From Diphasiastrum complanatum (Eukaryota > Streptophyta > Lycopodiopsida > Lycopodiales > Lycopodiaceae): a DNA stretch of 64,000 bases. Of this stretch, positions 1 through 10,938 are shown one piece after another. The notes beneath the pieces are model-generated. The model was not told the DNA's origin and did no database searches. It was given only the letters and a program-made list of their open reading frames with translations. Position 1 is the first letter of the stretch. The number at the start of each line of letters is the position of its first letter. The position numbers and the translations under genes are program-made. The stretch lies in the NCBI GenBank assembly GCA_029204225.1, contig CM055109.1, forward strand, positions 41,016,249 through 41,080,248, read 5' to 3'.

Positions 1-59
1 GTTTGGAACTTTTACTTCAGCCATTTTTAGACAAGTTGGAGGCCCATACTATAATTACG

Positions 60-720
60 ATATACTATAATTGTTTTATAATATTTGACATTTTTTAGCC
101 GATTTTTACCAAGGAAATCTTCACGTCCAAGAATTGCTCACGGTTTGATTTCTCTGGTAAAATTCGTGGCCAACTTTTTGTAACTAGCAAATTTTGTCTG
201 GAATCCTTCCAAGGTAGACTTGTAGCCTACCACCTTGTGGACCAGGTAATTGATATCATTTTGGGATACATGCATGCTATTGGTGTACACAGTAGATTAT
301 CTCGTTCTACGACCACTGTATCTAATTCCTTCAAGATTCTCTCTTTTTCTAATTGAGTCAAGTTGAGTTGTCCCTGGAGAAATGGCAATTATTGTTTCGT
401 CTCCATGACTACTTTATCAACTTGGTCATGGGCCTTTGTCAAAGCATCAACATAACTCACTTTGAACTTGGTCTTTCATGTAATCATGGAACTGATCAAA
501 TCCCATTCCAAGAGAGTCTAAATTGAATGGTGGAGGGCTAGATGCATGACAAACTGGATATTTGTCGCCAAGGTGTTGGAATCATCAATTAGATCCATAA
601 AAAACTTGGTGTATGATGACATAGCAATAGGGGGTGAGATAGCTTGCACTTTTGTGGCTTGGATGGAAGAGCCAATAGTGATAGAAGGCAATATCTAGAA
701 ATCTGAGATGAGGGTGGTGG
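60..720 (-). pseudogene. Decayed coding-like stretch, coiled-coil rich, unknown
   Basis: Read on the minus strand, this stretch gives protein-like text in alternating frames, with several stops and frame changes. One part contains a run resembling LNLTQLEKERILKELDT, followed by VVVERDNLL, rich in Leu, Glu and Lys with heptad-like spacing, as in a coiled coil. Upstream of it (about 460-550) is a Pro/Phe/Asp-rich segment with FNLDSLGMGFDQFHDYMKD. I recognise no catalytic domain. The surroundings are all transposon debris, so a degraded transposon ORF is the simplest inference, but a host-gene remnant is equally possible. Confidence 0.3.
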
Positions 721-1480
721 CATAGGATGAGGGGATGGGAAGATCAAAGCGAGTGTTGTACCGGGCAAAGTTGGCGCAACTAGCTGCGGTTGTTGAATTC
801 GACCTTGGGAGGCAAGCTAGGTTGAACAATCTTGCTGTGGATTCAATGATGACTTTGAGATGTACTCATTTGGTGTGGGATTTGGTAGGAGATGTCCAGT
901 AGATTACCTGTTCACTATTCGCATAAAATTGTTTTACCTTCCTTTCCAATGATGTCGCCAATAAGGAAAGAAGAGAACCAACCATGAATTGTTTCAATTT
1001 TTGAGCTCTAGAATGAATCAAACACTTAACTTTTAATAGCTCTATTCAATTCCCTAAGGACAACAGTCATAAGGTTGGACTCTCCCATGTGAAAACTCCT
1101 TATGGGACTCCACGATCCTGTGAAGCAACTGGGATAGAATCCGTTCTTTACACAAATTGACAACCATTACGAATTGTTTATGAAGTTTGCGGCTGTTTGC
1201 ACGACTAAATCACGAATGGCCTTGATGAGATAGCCATTGTTTTTTGGACTATCCGGAACGATTAGCCTTACCTGCCCCACCAAAGCACCCTGCTCCCATT
1301 AGAGGAGTTCTCAATATCAAAAAGACTCTTGCCCCCGCCAATCTCGAGGCCTCCCCAACTCGCAATGATCTAGCCATAGTGTCTATAGTCACAGTTAAGA
1401 ACTGTAAACAGTTCGTAGTATAACTTGACTAAATTCAAAAATATTCTCTGCATTGGTTATGAAAAGGGCAATATTCTCAC
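721..1480. other. No recognisable gene
   Basis: I see no sustained reading frame, RNA gene or strong repeat here. The composition matches the decayed flanks. Confidence 0.4.
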
Positions 1481-1484
1481 TGGA

Positions 1485-1680
1485 CCTAGAATATGACTGC
1501 CATCCCCAAATTCGAATCAGGAAAAATAGCAAAATGTTTACATATGCATTCCTTCCACAAGAATGAAAATATGGGTGCCATCTGCAATTATGAACGCCAT
1601 CTTCACATTGGAATGGAAATATGAGCGCCAACTACCTATTGGAATGAAAAAATGAGCGACATTTCCAAATTTGAATCAAG
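1485..1680. repeat. Degenerate short tandem-like repeat
   Basis: A motif close to GAATGAAAATATGAGCGCCA recurs with substitutions at about 1561, 1611 and 1642, with a weaker copy near 1490 (AATATGACTGCCATC). The spacing varies from about 31 to 50 bp, so this is an irregular, decayed array. A 78-residue minus-strand reading across it is repetitive for the same reason and is not a gene. Confidence 0.5.
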
Positions 1681-1733
1681 CATACAAGCATGGAGATTGG
1701 ATTGATCGTACAGAGTATACAATATAATCAAAG

Positions 1734-2108
1734 ATGAGTATTTTGTTTTGCTTCATAGAATCTGGTCATAGTACTTTGATGCAACTGATTACTCTATTGT
1801 TTTTTCTGATGATGACATTGTATCATCTACATGTGGATATCCCTATTGATTTGACACCTTTGCAGAGAAGAGGAGGCAAAGAAATTCAAATATCTGTTGA
1901 GGATCGTTCTCGTTACAGGGCAGAAGGAAAGAAAAACTTGGATTTGTGGATAGATGGAACATTATATCCACAAGATCCAAGCACTTTGACACATCCCACA
2001 TTCTCCTCAATAACTCATTTAGTTACATGGATATGCAATGGGCATAGTGGATTACTAGGATATTGTAAAAGATTGCAGAACCATGAAAACAAAACTTTAT
2101 ATGAATAA
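1734..2108 (+). CDS. Hypothetical N-terminal exon of the transposase-like gene
   Basis: A 124-residue open frame begins with a hydrophobic run (about residues 15-32, Leu/Phe/Met rich) and continues with a charged stretch (RRGGKEIQ, then ISVEDRSRYRAEGKKNLDLW). It overlaps the start of the next frame at 2083. A splice joining the two is possible, but I cannot fix its sites. I do not recognise the domain. The link to the downstream gene is inferred only from strand and adjacency. Confidence 0.3.
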   Translation: MSILFCFIESGHSTLMQLITLLFFLMMTLYHLHVDIPIDLTPLQRRGGKEIQISVEDRSRYRAEGKKNLDLWIDGTLYPQDPSTLTHPTFSSITHLVTWICNGHSGLLGYCKRLQNHENKTLYE

Positions 2109-4394
2109 AGTTCACTTTTTAGAAGGTGAGTTAATTCGGATATCCTCTTATTGTCAGAATAGAGATTGTCATCTCCAAAAGATGTTAGAAGAAAATGAAC
2201 AACTTAAAAATAATAATGAGTCATTACAGAAGATAACAATCAATATCAAATCAAAACTAGAGCAATTGCAATCAATCTTACAATTTATTCGTATTGAAAA
2301 CTTACAATTATTGAAGGATGTGGAATTGGCAAAGAAGAAAGCTGAAAGTAAGAAGCGAAAGCAACAAAGTTGCAAGGATATTCAAACGCTTTCAAAAGTA
2401 GGTTATCGAAATAGAAGGATCCGTGTATTCAAGTAAGCATATTCTGATTTTTGTAGGTTTTTCAATGACATTTGGATTTAGTTTCAGCTATGGTGATATT
2501 ATGTTAACTATCTATTTTTTTTGCAAATCTACATTAGTAGCTCCTCGGAATATTAAAGACAATGCTTCACTAGGAATGTCATTGGGCACAATATTGACAA
2601 GCAAATCCACTGAGCGTATCATGATGGTAAAGTGTAAAATAACAGAGTCTTTGATGGTGGACATTCAAAAGAATTTAGATAAGACTATAGTTAAGGGTGC
2701 TTGTGATTTTGCAGGTATTAGCAAGGAAGCATATGCAACAATATTTAAACTAATTAGAGAAGCTTTTAAGCAAGTTCAAATTAAAAAAGTCCCAATCCCT
2801 AGGACATATCACTTGAAGAAAGAGAAGGATACATTAAACATAGGTATGCATAAGATCATTGGAACTCCATTTCATATTGAGGAGGTGTATGAAACTGATA
2901 AAAGATCGATATTCTATAATTCATCAAACAACTTATTTGTTGATCTAAATTAATTGCTGAGATACATCGTCACATTCTATAATATAACCTTTGAAAAGGT
3001 GAATGGCAAAATAATCATAGTACTTAAGTTAGATGAGTCAGAAATTATGAAAGGGCAAAAGATGGAGAGGGTTAGTATAACTCTCATGAATGGTGCACTA
3101 TCACAAACGGAAGACCAAGAAGATTTCAGATTTAGTGTCCAGCCAGAAAATGATATATGGTGGTTGGTAGCGTTACAAGTAACTGACCTCATTATTACAT
3201 TATATTCATTGAATAGTATTAATTCTTTGTTAACTAAGTCTGATTAATTCTTTGGACAGGTGCTGAAGGAGGATCATGATATATTATCATGGATATTCTC
3301 AAGGACATATAATCCTAGGATCATCAAGGACCATATGGATGGAAGACTTCTCAATGTTCCAGGAGTTGGAGACTTCAATGTTGAATGGCACTTAGCTGGT
3401 CATTTGAAAACATCGAAATGTATGTATATTAATGTCTCTCACGGTGCTACATCAAAACACCCTTGTTTGTACTGCATGAAAATGACAAAAGATGTTACTA
3501 GGAGTACAAGAATTACTAGAGAATATGCAGATCCAAACTGGAAGTCTGTGCTGTCTATCCCCTTGAAAATTGTGCATGTTTGCACTCTTCATGCAGAAGT
3601 TAGATTAATAGAAAAGATCATTTATCTTCATGTAGTTTTTGCTTGGAATACTAAGCTAGCATCATCAGCAAAGGAAGCTATCTCTGGATTAGAAGATGTT
3701 TTATCAAAAGCGCGACTTCATAAGGGACATGTCAAAATTCAAAAAGATGAAAAGCTTTCAGGAAAGAATGGGAACATGCCAACTAAGCCAAGCATAGGAG
3801 GAGCAAAAGCACGTCGTTTCCTATTAAATCATACTGGTAAGACTTCTAATATTCAACACTCAGTCTGGACAGATATTATTGCTGCCACTCAAGACTTCGA
3901 GAAAGACGACAAAACCAAGCTTGATAGTATGATTGCTATTTCAAGAAAGATAAATACTCTGATAATGATAAGAAAGCTGTACAAAGGACTGTGTCGAGTT
4001 TGTTAATGTAGTATCAAAAGGATGGGGAGAAAATCACATCACTCATTACATGGCTAGTATAAATTCTTCAAGATGCTTTCAATTTTCCAATATATTTAGA
4101 TCCAAACATAAGACTAACATTATGGTTTTGACATATGCAGCACATACTAAGAGATCATACAACATTTTTGCAAACACATATGGAAGCTTGAGTGTATGAT
4201 CATCACAAGGGCTGGAAAAGTCACATTGGCAAGCATGAGCAGCATTTCATCGAAATACACAACATGGAGGAACCAATGAAAAATGAAACTACATTTGTCA
4301 ATTGTTTCAGTGGTTCTACCGCAAAGTTCAGATTCGACATATAACAAAGTCCACACAATACAACAAGTTTAGAAAAGCATGCAAGTTCATATAG
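2083..4394 (+). pseudogene. Transposase-like gene relic (CxxC zinc site, DDE-like order)
   Basis: In order: a Lys/Glu/Leu coiled coil (2130-2350), a basic linker, a central region with LKLDESEI and IPRTYHLKKE, then GDFNVEWHLAGHLK, a HPCLYC pair of cysteines, and LHAEVRLIEK about 45 residues later. Near the end come WGENHITHYM, SSQGLEKSH, NTQHGG and QLFQWFYR. This matches my memory of an unnamed eukaryotic family seen mainly in cnidarians and sponges. The order CxxC, then LHaxxR, then SxGxE resembles the RNase-H-fold core of RAG1/Transib-type transposases; that link is inference. Exons appear to be 2083-2432, 2488-3178 and 3260-about 3975, with introns 2433-2487 (short) and 3179-3259 (phase 0). 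Breaks: TAA at 2951, a +1 shift near 3975, and TGA at 4197, 4236 and 4284. The reading ends at TAG 4392. His stands in GHLK where I recall Asp in relatives. It is not functional. Confidence 0.6.
3179..3259 (+). other. Probable spliceosomal intron
   Basis: GT follows the codon CAA at 3178, and a T-rich tract ending in GGACAG precedes 3260. Removing these 81 bp joins two open frames in phase 0 without a stop. The upstream frame would otherwise end at 3247. This supports an origin from genomic DNA and not from a reverse-transcribed mRNA. Confidence 0.55.
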
Positions 4395-4935
4395 GAAGAG
4401 AAAATTAGATGATTGTTGAGTAGAAGATAACAAAGACATTCAATCATCATTTTCATCAAATCATGACAGGTTCAGAATTGCTTGCAAATTCATTGAACAA
4501 GAGAGGAGAAATACTCAATGTAAATTTGTGACATGTTCAGAATTGCATGCAAATTCATGAAACAAGAGAGAGGAGAAATACTCAATGTAAATGTATTGAT
4601 TGTATTATAACAAAATACAAAGTGTCCACTATTCATCATCAGCTTGTGTGTCAGATTCTATGGCAGTATTGTCATGTGGAAATTCTCTGCTAAAGTATGC
4701 ATCTAATAGATGTGCATTATCCTTATCTCCACTAAGTTCAATATAAGTAGAGTACAATGGATAATGGGAGCTCCTTAAAGGAACATTCCCATCAGTAAAA
4801 CCTAGAATGTTCAAAACATAAGATCTTTTGACAAAAATGATCTTATTTGTCTTAACAAAATTTATGTCCTCCTAGATAAAATGATAAAGCTTTAACTTCC
4901 ATTATCAGACTCTCCCCAACTGGGCTCAACTTCGA
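4395..4935. other. Spacer between two plus-strand relics; small minus-strand ORF
   Basis: No firm gene. A minus-strand 61-residue frame (4629-4814) contains PLYSTYIELS and an acidic tail. A similar PLYGTYIEIS occurs in the minus-strand ORF at 10253-10474, so this may be a shared transposon peptide. A direct duplication containing CATGTTCAGAATTGC-like text occurs near 4460-4580 (two copies, about 65 bp apart). Confidence 0.35.
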
Positions 4936-6237
4936 ATGACCAAGCGTCCTAGGAAGCAGGCAGCCCCCAAGAGAGCCTCGAAGAAAGTAAGAAGGGTAGA
5001 TACCACTGACTCTGCGAAGCCTAGCCCGGATGCAAATGTAGATAATACTGCCCTAGATAAGATTGTAAATATAGCTACATCGATTTTGGATACTCTTGTA
5101 ATTCTTGTAGATACTACTCATCCACCTCCTTATTCTCCTTCGAATCTTTATACATATATAGATTTCGATGATTATCTTAAATTTGAGAAGGACATAGTTG
5201 ATGCTGTAGATAGAATTGGTACTCCATTTTGTTTTAGAATAGAAGAAATTGACTTTAGTATAAATTATAGAACTGTCGATTGTTTGGATCTTAAAAATAG
5301 ACGGGCTTCTATCAGTGATCCTGTGATAGAGTCTAGGATTACACTCTTGCAATATGACATTGCAAGATATTCATCCAGTGATTGTTTCAAGCCTTCAAGG
5401 AGAATAATGACACATTGTCACAATGTCTGCTTGTGGATTCACACCAGCAACAAAATACCTGGTCGTGCCTTATCATACCAAGTAAGATATGCTAAATGCT
5501 TCTTGTTGTTTAATGCTTTATCATTGGCATTATCAATAAAAATAGTTCTCAGAATTGCAGCTAATAGAATTTCTGTCTTATTTTGTAGTGACCACAACAG
5601 TTTAAACCTGATCTCTATTAAGAGATCTGTAGATAATACTGTTAAATTTTTTGTGTCAAGATGAACTCGGCTAGCAATACGCATAAGAATGTAGATATAT
5701 ACTTGTCATATTTAAGTAAATATATTCCAATAGATGTTCCCCATTCAGTGGATTGGCAGATCGTTAGTTTGAAGGTAAATTCTGTCTTTTTTAATAACAT
5801 TTTGAAATCAGTATTCTAATGTATTTGTTTCATTCTAATTCATTATGTTTCATAATTGATTTCTTGTGTGCTGAATTTTTTTGCAGTCACCTCAGCAAAA
5901 TGATTCATTCAACTGTGGGTAGTACACATTATGTAATGCAAAGTTATTTTTTGAGTGGTTCAACCTTCAGGAAGATGTTGATATTTCTAAGGTAATTAAT
6001 TCTGTTTATTCTTATTTTTGGAATCATGATTACTTTTCTATTTTGTTGATGTTTTTAACCATTACTAATACATGAATGTTCTATCTTGTAGTTTATACTT
6101 CTCCTGAGTACACATCAAGCCAGGCGTACAGATTTAGACAAAAAATTATCTTGAGCATAGTGGCTAGGGCAAGGCTTCAGCCTCCCATTGTTGATGATGG
6201 TGCAAAGGATGATGTAATTACACTTAATAAAGATTAG
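4936..6237 (+). pseudogene. Ulp1-like (C48) SUMO-protease relic, four exons
   Basis: Exon 1 (4936-5481) starts with a basic nuclear-signal-like segment (KRPRKQAAPKRASKKVRR). Exons 2-4 (5661-5774, 5887-5991, 6109-6237) hold the protease core: YIPIDVPHSVDWQIVSLK, then SPQQNDSFNCG followed by YTLCNAKLFFEWF, then YRFRQKIILSIVARARL. NDSFNCG matches the Ulp1 Cys loop. Ulp1 enzymes cleave or mature SUMO. Donors are GTAAGA, GTAAAT and GTAATT, acceptors AG; all introns are phase 0 (179, 112 and 117 bp). A TAG at 5920-5922 lies directly after CG of the catalytic loop. The usual His-Trp pair reads Asp-Trp (VDW), so catalysis is probably lost twice over. In plants such domains are common in Mutator and CACTA elements, so a transposon origin is likely. 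The first exon boundary is the least certain. Confidence 0.65.
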
Positions 6238-6717
6238 AACAATACAGATAGCATAGAACAGAAATAGATTGCCCATGTATGGAATTAATAAAAAAATATA
6301 CATTGACATATCAAATGTTGTTCCATTTTATGAATTTGGGAGCACAAAATACATGTACTGATGCCCAACTTGGGCTTTCATTTATTGAATGAAAGAGTCT
6401 ATACACAGATTTTTACTAAACTTTATTTGAAGCTATTGTTCTCCCACAATGGTGATTGTTGTAGGTAGATCTTTGCAGCACGTTATCAGCTCCTATCTTT
6501 TTCGCATCTATGGCATGACAAATATTAGTGAATGTGCAATTGTAAATGATGCCATTTTCAATTACTTTGTTCTATTTTGAAATGGCAATAAACATAAAGT
6601 ACTTACAAGTCTTCCGTTGATGATAAATCTGAAATATGTTGGTAGATTGGTTTGTAATAGCATGAGCTCTGTTATGATAAAATCAAGCTTTCAATGCTCT
6701 TCTACCTCAACCATAGT
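6238..6717. other. No recognisable gene
   Basis: AT-rich tail of the protease relic. Minus-strand short frames here are hydrophobic and look accidental. Confidence 0.4.
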
Positions 6718-7188
6718 CTAATATTTCTCATTGTAGATAATGCTTATCTCCATTCGGTTTGTGTGACCATTTAGTTCAAAGTCTTGATCCAGTGGTAGCC
6801 ATGTACCTTCAATTTTCTTGTATCTCTGATAGCTAAATGTGAGACTGAGCATTTGCTTTTCGATATGATAACAAAAGGTCATTGAAAACTTTTTAATCCT
6901 ACATTCTATGTCATTATTTGTTTTACTATCCCAGCCTTGATCCATGAGATTTGACAAAGTCTCATCTGATAAATCCTTGCAAACAAATAAAGTTGGTGTC
7001 CTACGAACACTAGCACTCGAGAAAAAATCAACAAATATATGTAATGAGATAAACCAACTTAGGTGAAAAATTTTTGAGATAGTGCTTATCTTCATAGCAT
7101 TTCTAATATCAATGAGTAGGCTGCATCTCAAGGATTCAGAAACAATACTATCAGGAGTAGGCCACTTATCACTTTGAAAACTAGGCAA
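6718..7188 (-). CDS. Hypothetical protein, 156 aa
   Basis: An uninterrupted minus-strand frame of 156 residues. It has an aromatic-rich segment in the first half and a polar C-terminal half (TFCYHIEKQMLSL, then EGTWLPLDQDFELNGHTNRM). I do not recognise a family. Length alone makes it slightly better than chance in AT-rich DNA. It ends beside the Ulp1-like relic and could be part of the same element, in opposite orientation. Confidence 0.3.
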   Translation of the reverse strand: MPSFQSDKWPTPDSIVSESLRCSLLIDIRNAMKISTISKIFHLSWFISLHIFVDFFSSASVRRTPTLFVCKDLSDETLSNLMDQGWDSKTNNDIECRIKKFSMTFCYHIEKQMLSLTFSYQRYKKIEGTWLPLDQDFELNGHTNRMEISIIYNEKY

Positions 7189-7239
7189 TGGAATTGCTTC
7201 AAGCTTGCCAAAACCTCCATATGTATGTGGCTCCAGTCT

Positions 7240-7560
7240 CTTACGATGCCCTAGTGGTCCCGGCGCCCCGGCACCCAGGTGTGGCGTCGGAGCACCAGGC
7301 GCCCGTGGCGGGGTGGTCCTGGCATTGGTGCCATGGTGCTAGGTGGCGCCAACGCCCCGGCCCGCATGAGAGGGTGGCGCTGGGACATTGGGTCCCGGTG
7401 CCCCGGGCTCGACTGCCGGCCCGACGCAAATTGTTTTGCGGCACAGTGGGGTCCCGGTTTGCACGGATTCATGTCCTTGCCCGAACTCCACGTGTTAATT
7501 TACGACTGGCATGGGGCCAAAGTTGTCCCCGTGCCAATAAGCGCCAACGGTTACCCACCT
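7240..7560. other. Isolated GC-rich island
   Basis: This segment is conspicuously rich in CCGG, GGCGCC and CCCGG words, while sequence on both sides is AT-rich. Overlapping open frames exist on both strands because stop codons are scarce in GC-rich DNA; none resembles a known protein. It may be a foreign insertion, a CpG-rich satellite piece, or the terminal part of a DNA element. Confidence 0.55.
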
Positions 7561-7631
7561 CTTTCTTCCAAACACCATCCCTTTTTGGCCTCTTGAATCC
7601 CTTCCATAGAGTTAGAATTTACTCTTTTTGA

Positions 7632-9827
7632 AAACAATTTTCAAGTCCATTTAACATATGTCAATTAAGGAGTTGTTGGCTTTGAATTAACTAGTAGTCC
7701 TTGGTGTATCCTCTTCCAACGACATTCAGAAGGGTGAGTTCTTCAAAACTAACCTTCAAGAAGGCTATTAGTAGTTCTCATAACATTTCTTTGTTTCATT
7801 TTGGCAAAGATGTCATTGAATATGGTTTTGGCCTCTCCAAATAATTTTGAAAGTCATCAATCATGTTGTATTACAATCTTTCCCATTGTGTCGAGTTCGG
7901 CAATTCTTTTCGTCCAAGGCATCTGAATGTCTTATAAGCAGTTTCACCTATAGAATATTATTTTGAATGGGATATTTTGTAGTGTCATCAATCGATAAGG
8001 ATTCATCGATTTTTATCTAGAACTCCAATTGTGAAGCAATGTTACTGAATTCTTGATTTTAGCTAGAACTCCAATTTTTCTTCGATAATATTTGATAAAT
8101 TGTGGTTAATTACCGTTTGAAGGATTTTGAACTTGCCAACTGTATTTTATTTTTGTGGTATCTTTTTGGACCTTTATGATAAGGTCATGGTCATGATATT
8201 ATTTGTCACATTCATTGATTAAATTGTCGTATTTTTGCTTATTGGTTGTCTTTGTCTTGAACTGAACTTTGATTGTTGTTGTTCCAGGACCCTTAGCCTT
8301 TAGACCTTTCCTTGAAACTTAAGCCAGTGCCTTAAAGGTAGTTGGGCATCTTTTATTAATCATAGTTTAACAAGTACATTGATCAATTACAACATGACAA
8401 CAATGGCCATTAACAACTATGGACATTTTTGTCCATCAGAGTCACTATTATTAACAAACTTACTAAAAATAGTAAAGTCTTAAAAATAGCTCTAATTCTT
8501 CTGATATAATTGTCATTTGAAGACTTGATACATTTGAACCTGCCATAGAATTTTATAGCTACTCTTTAACATAGCCACATTCGTATATCAGTAAAAAGTG
8601 GCATAATAGCAGATTTTGTGCATATGAGATACATATAACACATTTTCTTCGAGGAAATCAACATCAATGATTGTAATTGCTGAAATTTTGACCAGAAAAA
8701 TGCACTACATGTTTCTCCCCCACTTAAATGTGAAGCGTCCCCGCGAACAGAGGGAATAGTCTTTGACATTTGATTTTGTATCATAAAGCCATTGATTTAG
8801 CCTTATGATCTTTTCATCTTTTCAGCATCTCAAGGTTTTCTTCGTCAATTAATGGATTCAGCACACAATATAGTGTGATGCTAACCATTATTATTCAAAC
8901 ATGAATCCAAAGGCCATTGATTCAACCTTTAGATCTTTCAGTAACATTGTCTTTATTCAGAATGAAAATCCTGCATTACATCCAGCCCGTGTCTAAAGAA
9001 AATATGCTCCCACTCCCATCAAATCATATGATATAGTGCGTGCAATGCAAACTATTCTAAAAGTTGGATCTTCGTCATTCACCTTGTGAATATCTCTCTC
9101 TCTCATAAAAACTTACTCACTCCTTTAAATAATAGATAGATATTTTTTTTTCAAGCAAATATTCATGCTATACCTCACTTTCTACTCTCATTGATAGATT
9201 TTGAATTGAAATCCGATATTTTCTATCCTTACAAAATAAAATCTATGATCCAGTCATATCTCTCAAGACTTTATGAACAAAAAAATGGAAAACACTCATC
9301 ATATTCTCTTCACTCATTTTTTCACTCATCACTCAAAAGGTCTCACAAATAATCTCAATAAAAGATCCAAGATGGTCTTCAGTAGCAACAGATGTCTTCG
9401 ACATAGATCCATGATCATCAATAGGTGTTTTTTTTTTTTTTTTCAGTGCTCACCTCCTCACTGGTAATGTTTTATCCCTTCCAATTTTCATTTTTCCTCT
9501 CAATACCACCCTCATAACAATATTCAACAAAATTGCCCATCTCATGCATTAGAACATTGCATCTCATCTTCAGATCAATGCATAATGTAAGTAGATATGA
9601 AATGGAAGGTCTCAGATTTTTCATCAGATGGATGCATACACCATTGTGTCTAATTGATGCAAGTGTAATGTGTGTGAATATTTTACCTCCATCGTTTATG
9701 TGATTTTTTTTTTTTCAATATCGAATAGATATATCTTTTTCTTTTTTATGTTGTTTCGAATTCATGACTTTTTTTTGTATTTTTAAAAGAAAAAACTATT
9801 ATATTATATACATTTGTATCATCATAA
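7632..9827. other. No recognisable gene; homopolymer tracts
   Basis: I see no sustained coding frame. A T tract lies at about 9425-9442, another at 9707-9716, and a short TCTC run near 9092-9103. Such tracts can mark retroposon tails, but no adjacent element was identified. Confidence 0.4.
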
Positions 9828-10931
9828 TTATATCAATTTATTGGGATATTTCTTATAGTAATTATCATGAAGCATCTCATATGTATGATGACTTAATATC
9901 ATATTATACCATTTATCACAAATAATCTTGTAATATTTGAAACCATTGGTTTTTTTAGACTTTCTTTGATATTCACCATTTTTTTCATAGACTCTATTTT
10001 GAATATCTTTATCTCTTTTGTAATTATAATCACTTCTCCACCTCTTATCATGATTACTTAGTATTTCGTCAGTTAGAGGTTTTAATGCTCGTATGCATTT
10101 ATATTTTTCTGAGTTCATAAAATTTTGATAGAGTATTATAATTACAAATGATAACATAATACTATATTGATATGACGATACATTCAGAGATTCGTTTACT
10201 TTATGTCTATAAATATTTTCATTCAGTTCCTTTTTAGTAAGTATGTCATTGATCAATTATCATGTATAGCATTTTGATCCAGAAGTGTAACCACTAATTT
10301 ATCGTCGATTGATATTTCAATATACGTACCATATAATGGATTAACATAGTTATTATTCCAATGGCTAAACTCTTGAAGAGTATTTTCATTCATATTCTTG
10401 TTATAAATCTCATTATCGTATATTGAATTTATATTTTTAGAATCTTGTATTTCTCCTTCATTTTGGTTTCCCACATTAGTTTTTTCATATAGCTCATTAT
10501 AACTTCAAAGATGAGTGATCCAACTTGGATAATTCTAATTCTAGCTCTTCATCATATTCATGAACAACTTGTAACTCATCCATCTTAGATGATAAATCCT
10601 TTTGATCTTTCTTTGAATTAGATGAGTTATCATTTTTTACTTTGGGAATAATGAAATTTATTTCTTGACCTTGCAACCTTTCATCAATGTCACTCATACT
10701 AGAAGTAATGATTTTCTTTATGATCCTACTCCAACAAAACTATCTTCAATTTCTTGATCATTCTCTAGTAATGGTAATATTTGACTTTCAGGCTATGATA
10801 TCCATATGTCATTTGGTATCATTTCTTCCTTCAAAAGACATTGACTTTGCAACAAGTTAGAATCAACAAAATTTGATTGACCTTCTTGTTCTACTTCCTC
10901 AATAGCATATTTATCGATTGTAGCATCATAT
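9828..10931 (-). pseudogene. Asn/Lys/Asp-rich tail downstream of a gypsy-type gag
   Basis: Several minus-strand frames follow the gag core in the same transcriptional direction (11005-10793, 10697-10497, 10474-10253, 10256-9828). They are rich in Asn, Asp, Glu and Lys, and contain the motif PLYGTYIEIS. No protease, RT or integrase signature is visible. Either the element was gag-only, or the pol region was lost and replaced. The frames shift and stop repeatedly. Confidence 0.4.
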
Positions 10932-10938
10932 ATATTTT

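Noticed and set aside
4197-4286. Three TGA codons read as possible selenocysteine or recoded stops
   Set aside because: TAA, TAG and frameshifts elsewhere in the same relic point to ordinary decay, plausibly C-to-T change at methylated CGA codons.
7241-7631. Four overlapping open frames in the GC island
   Set aside because: Open on both strands because GC-rich DNA has few stops; none has a recognisable motif.
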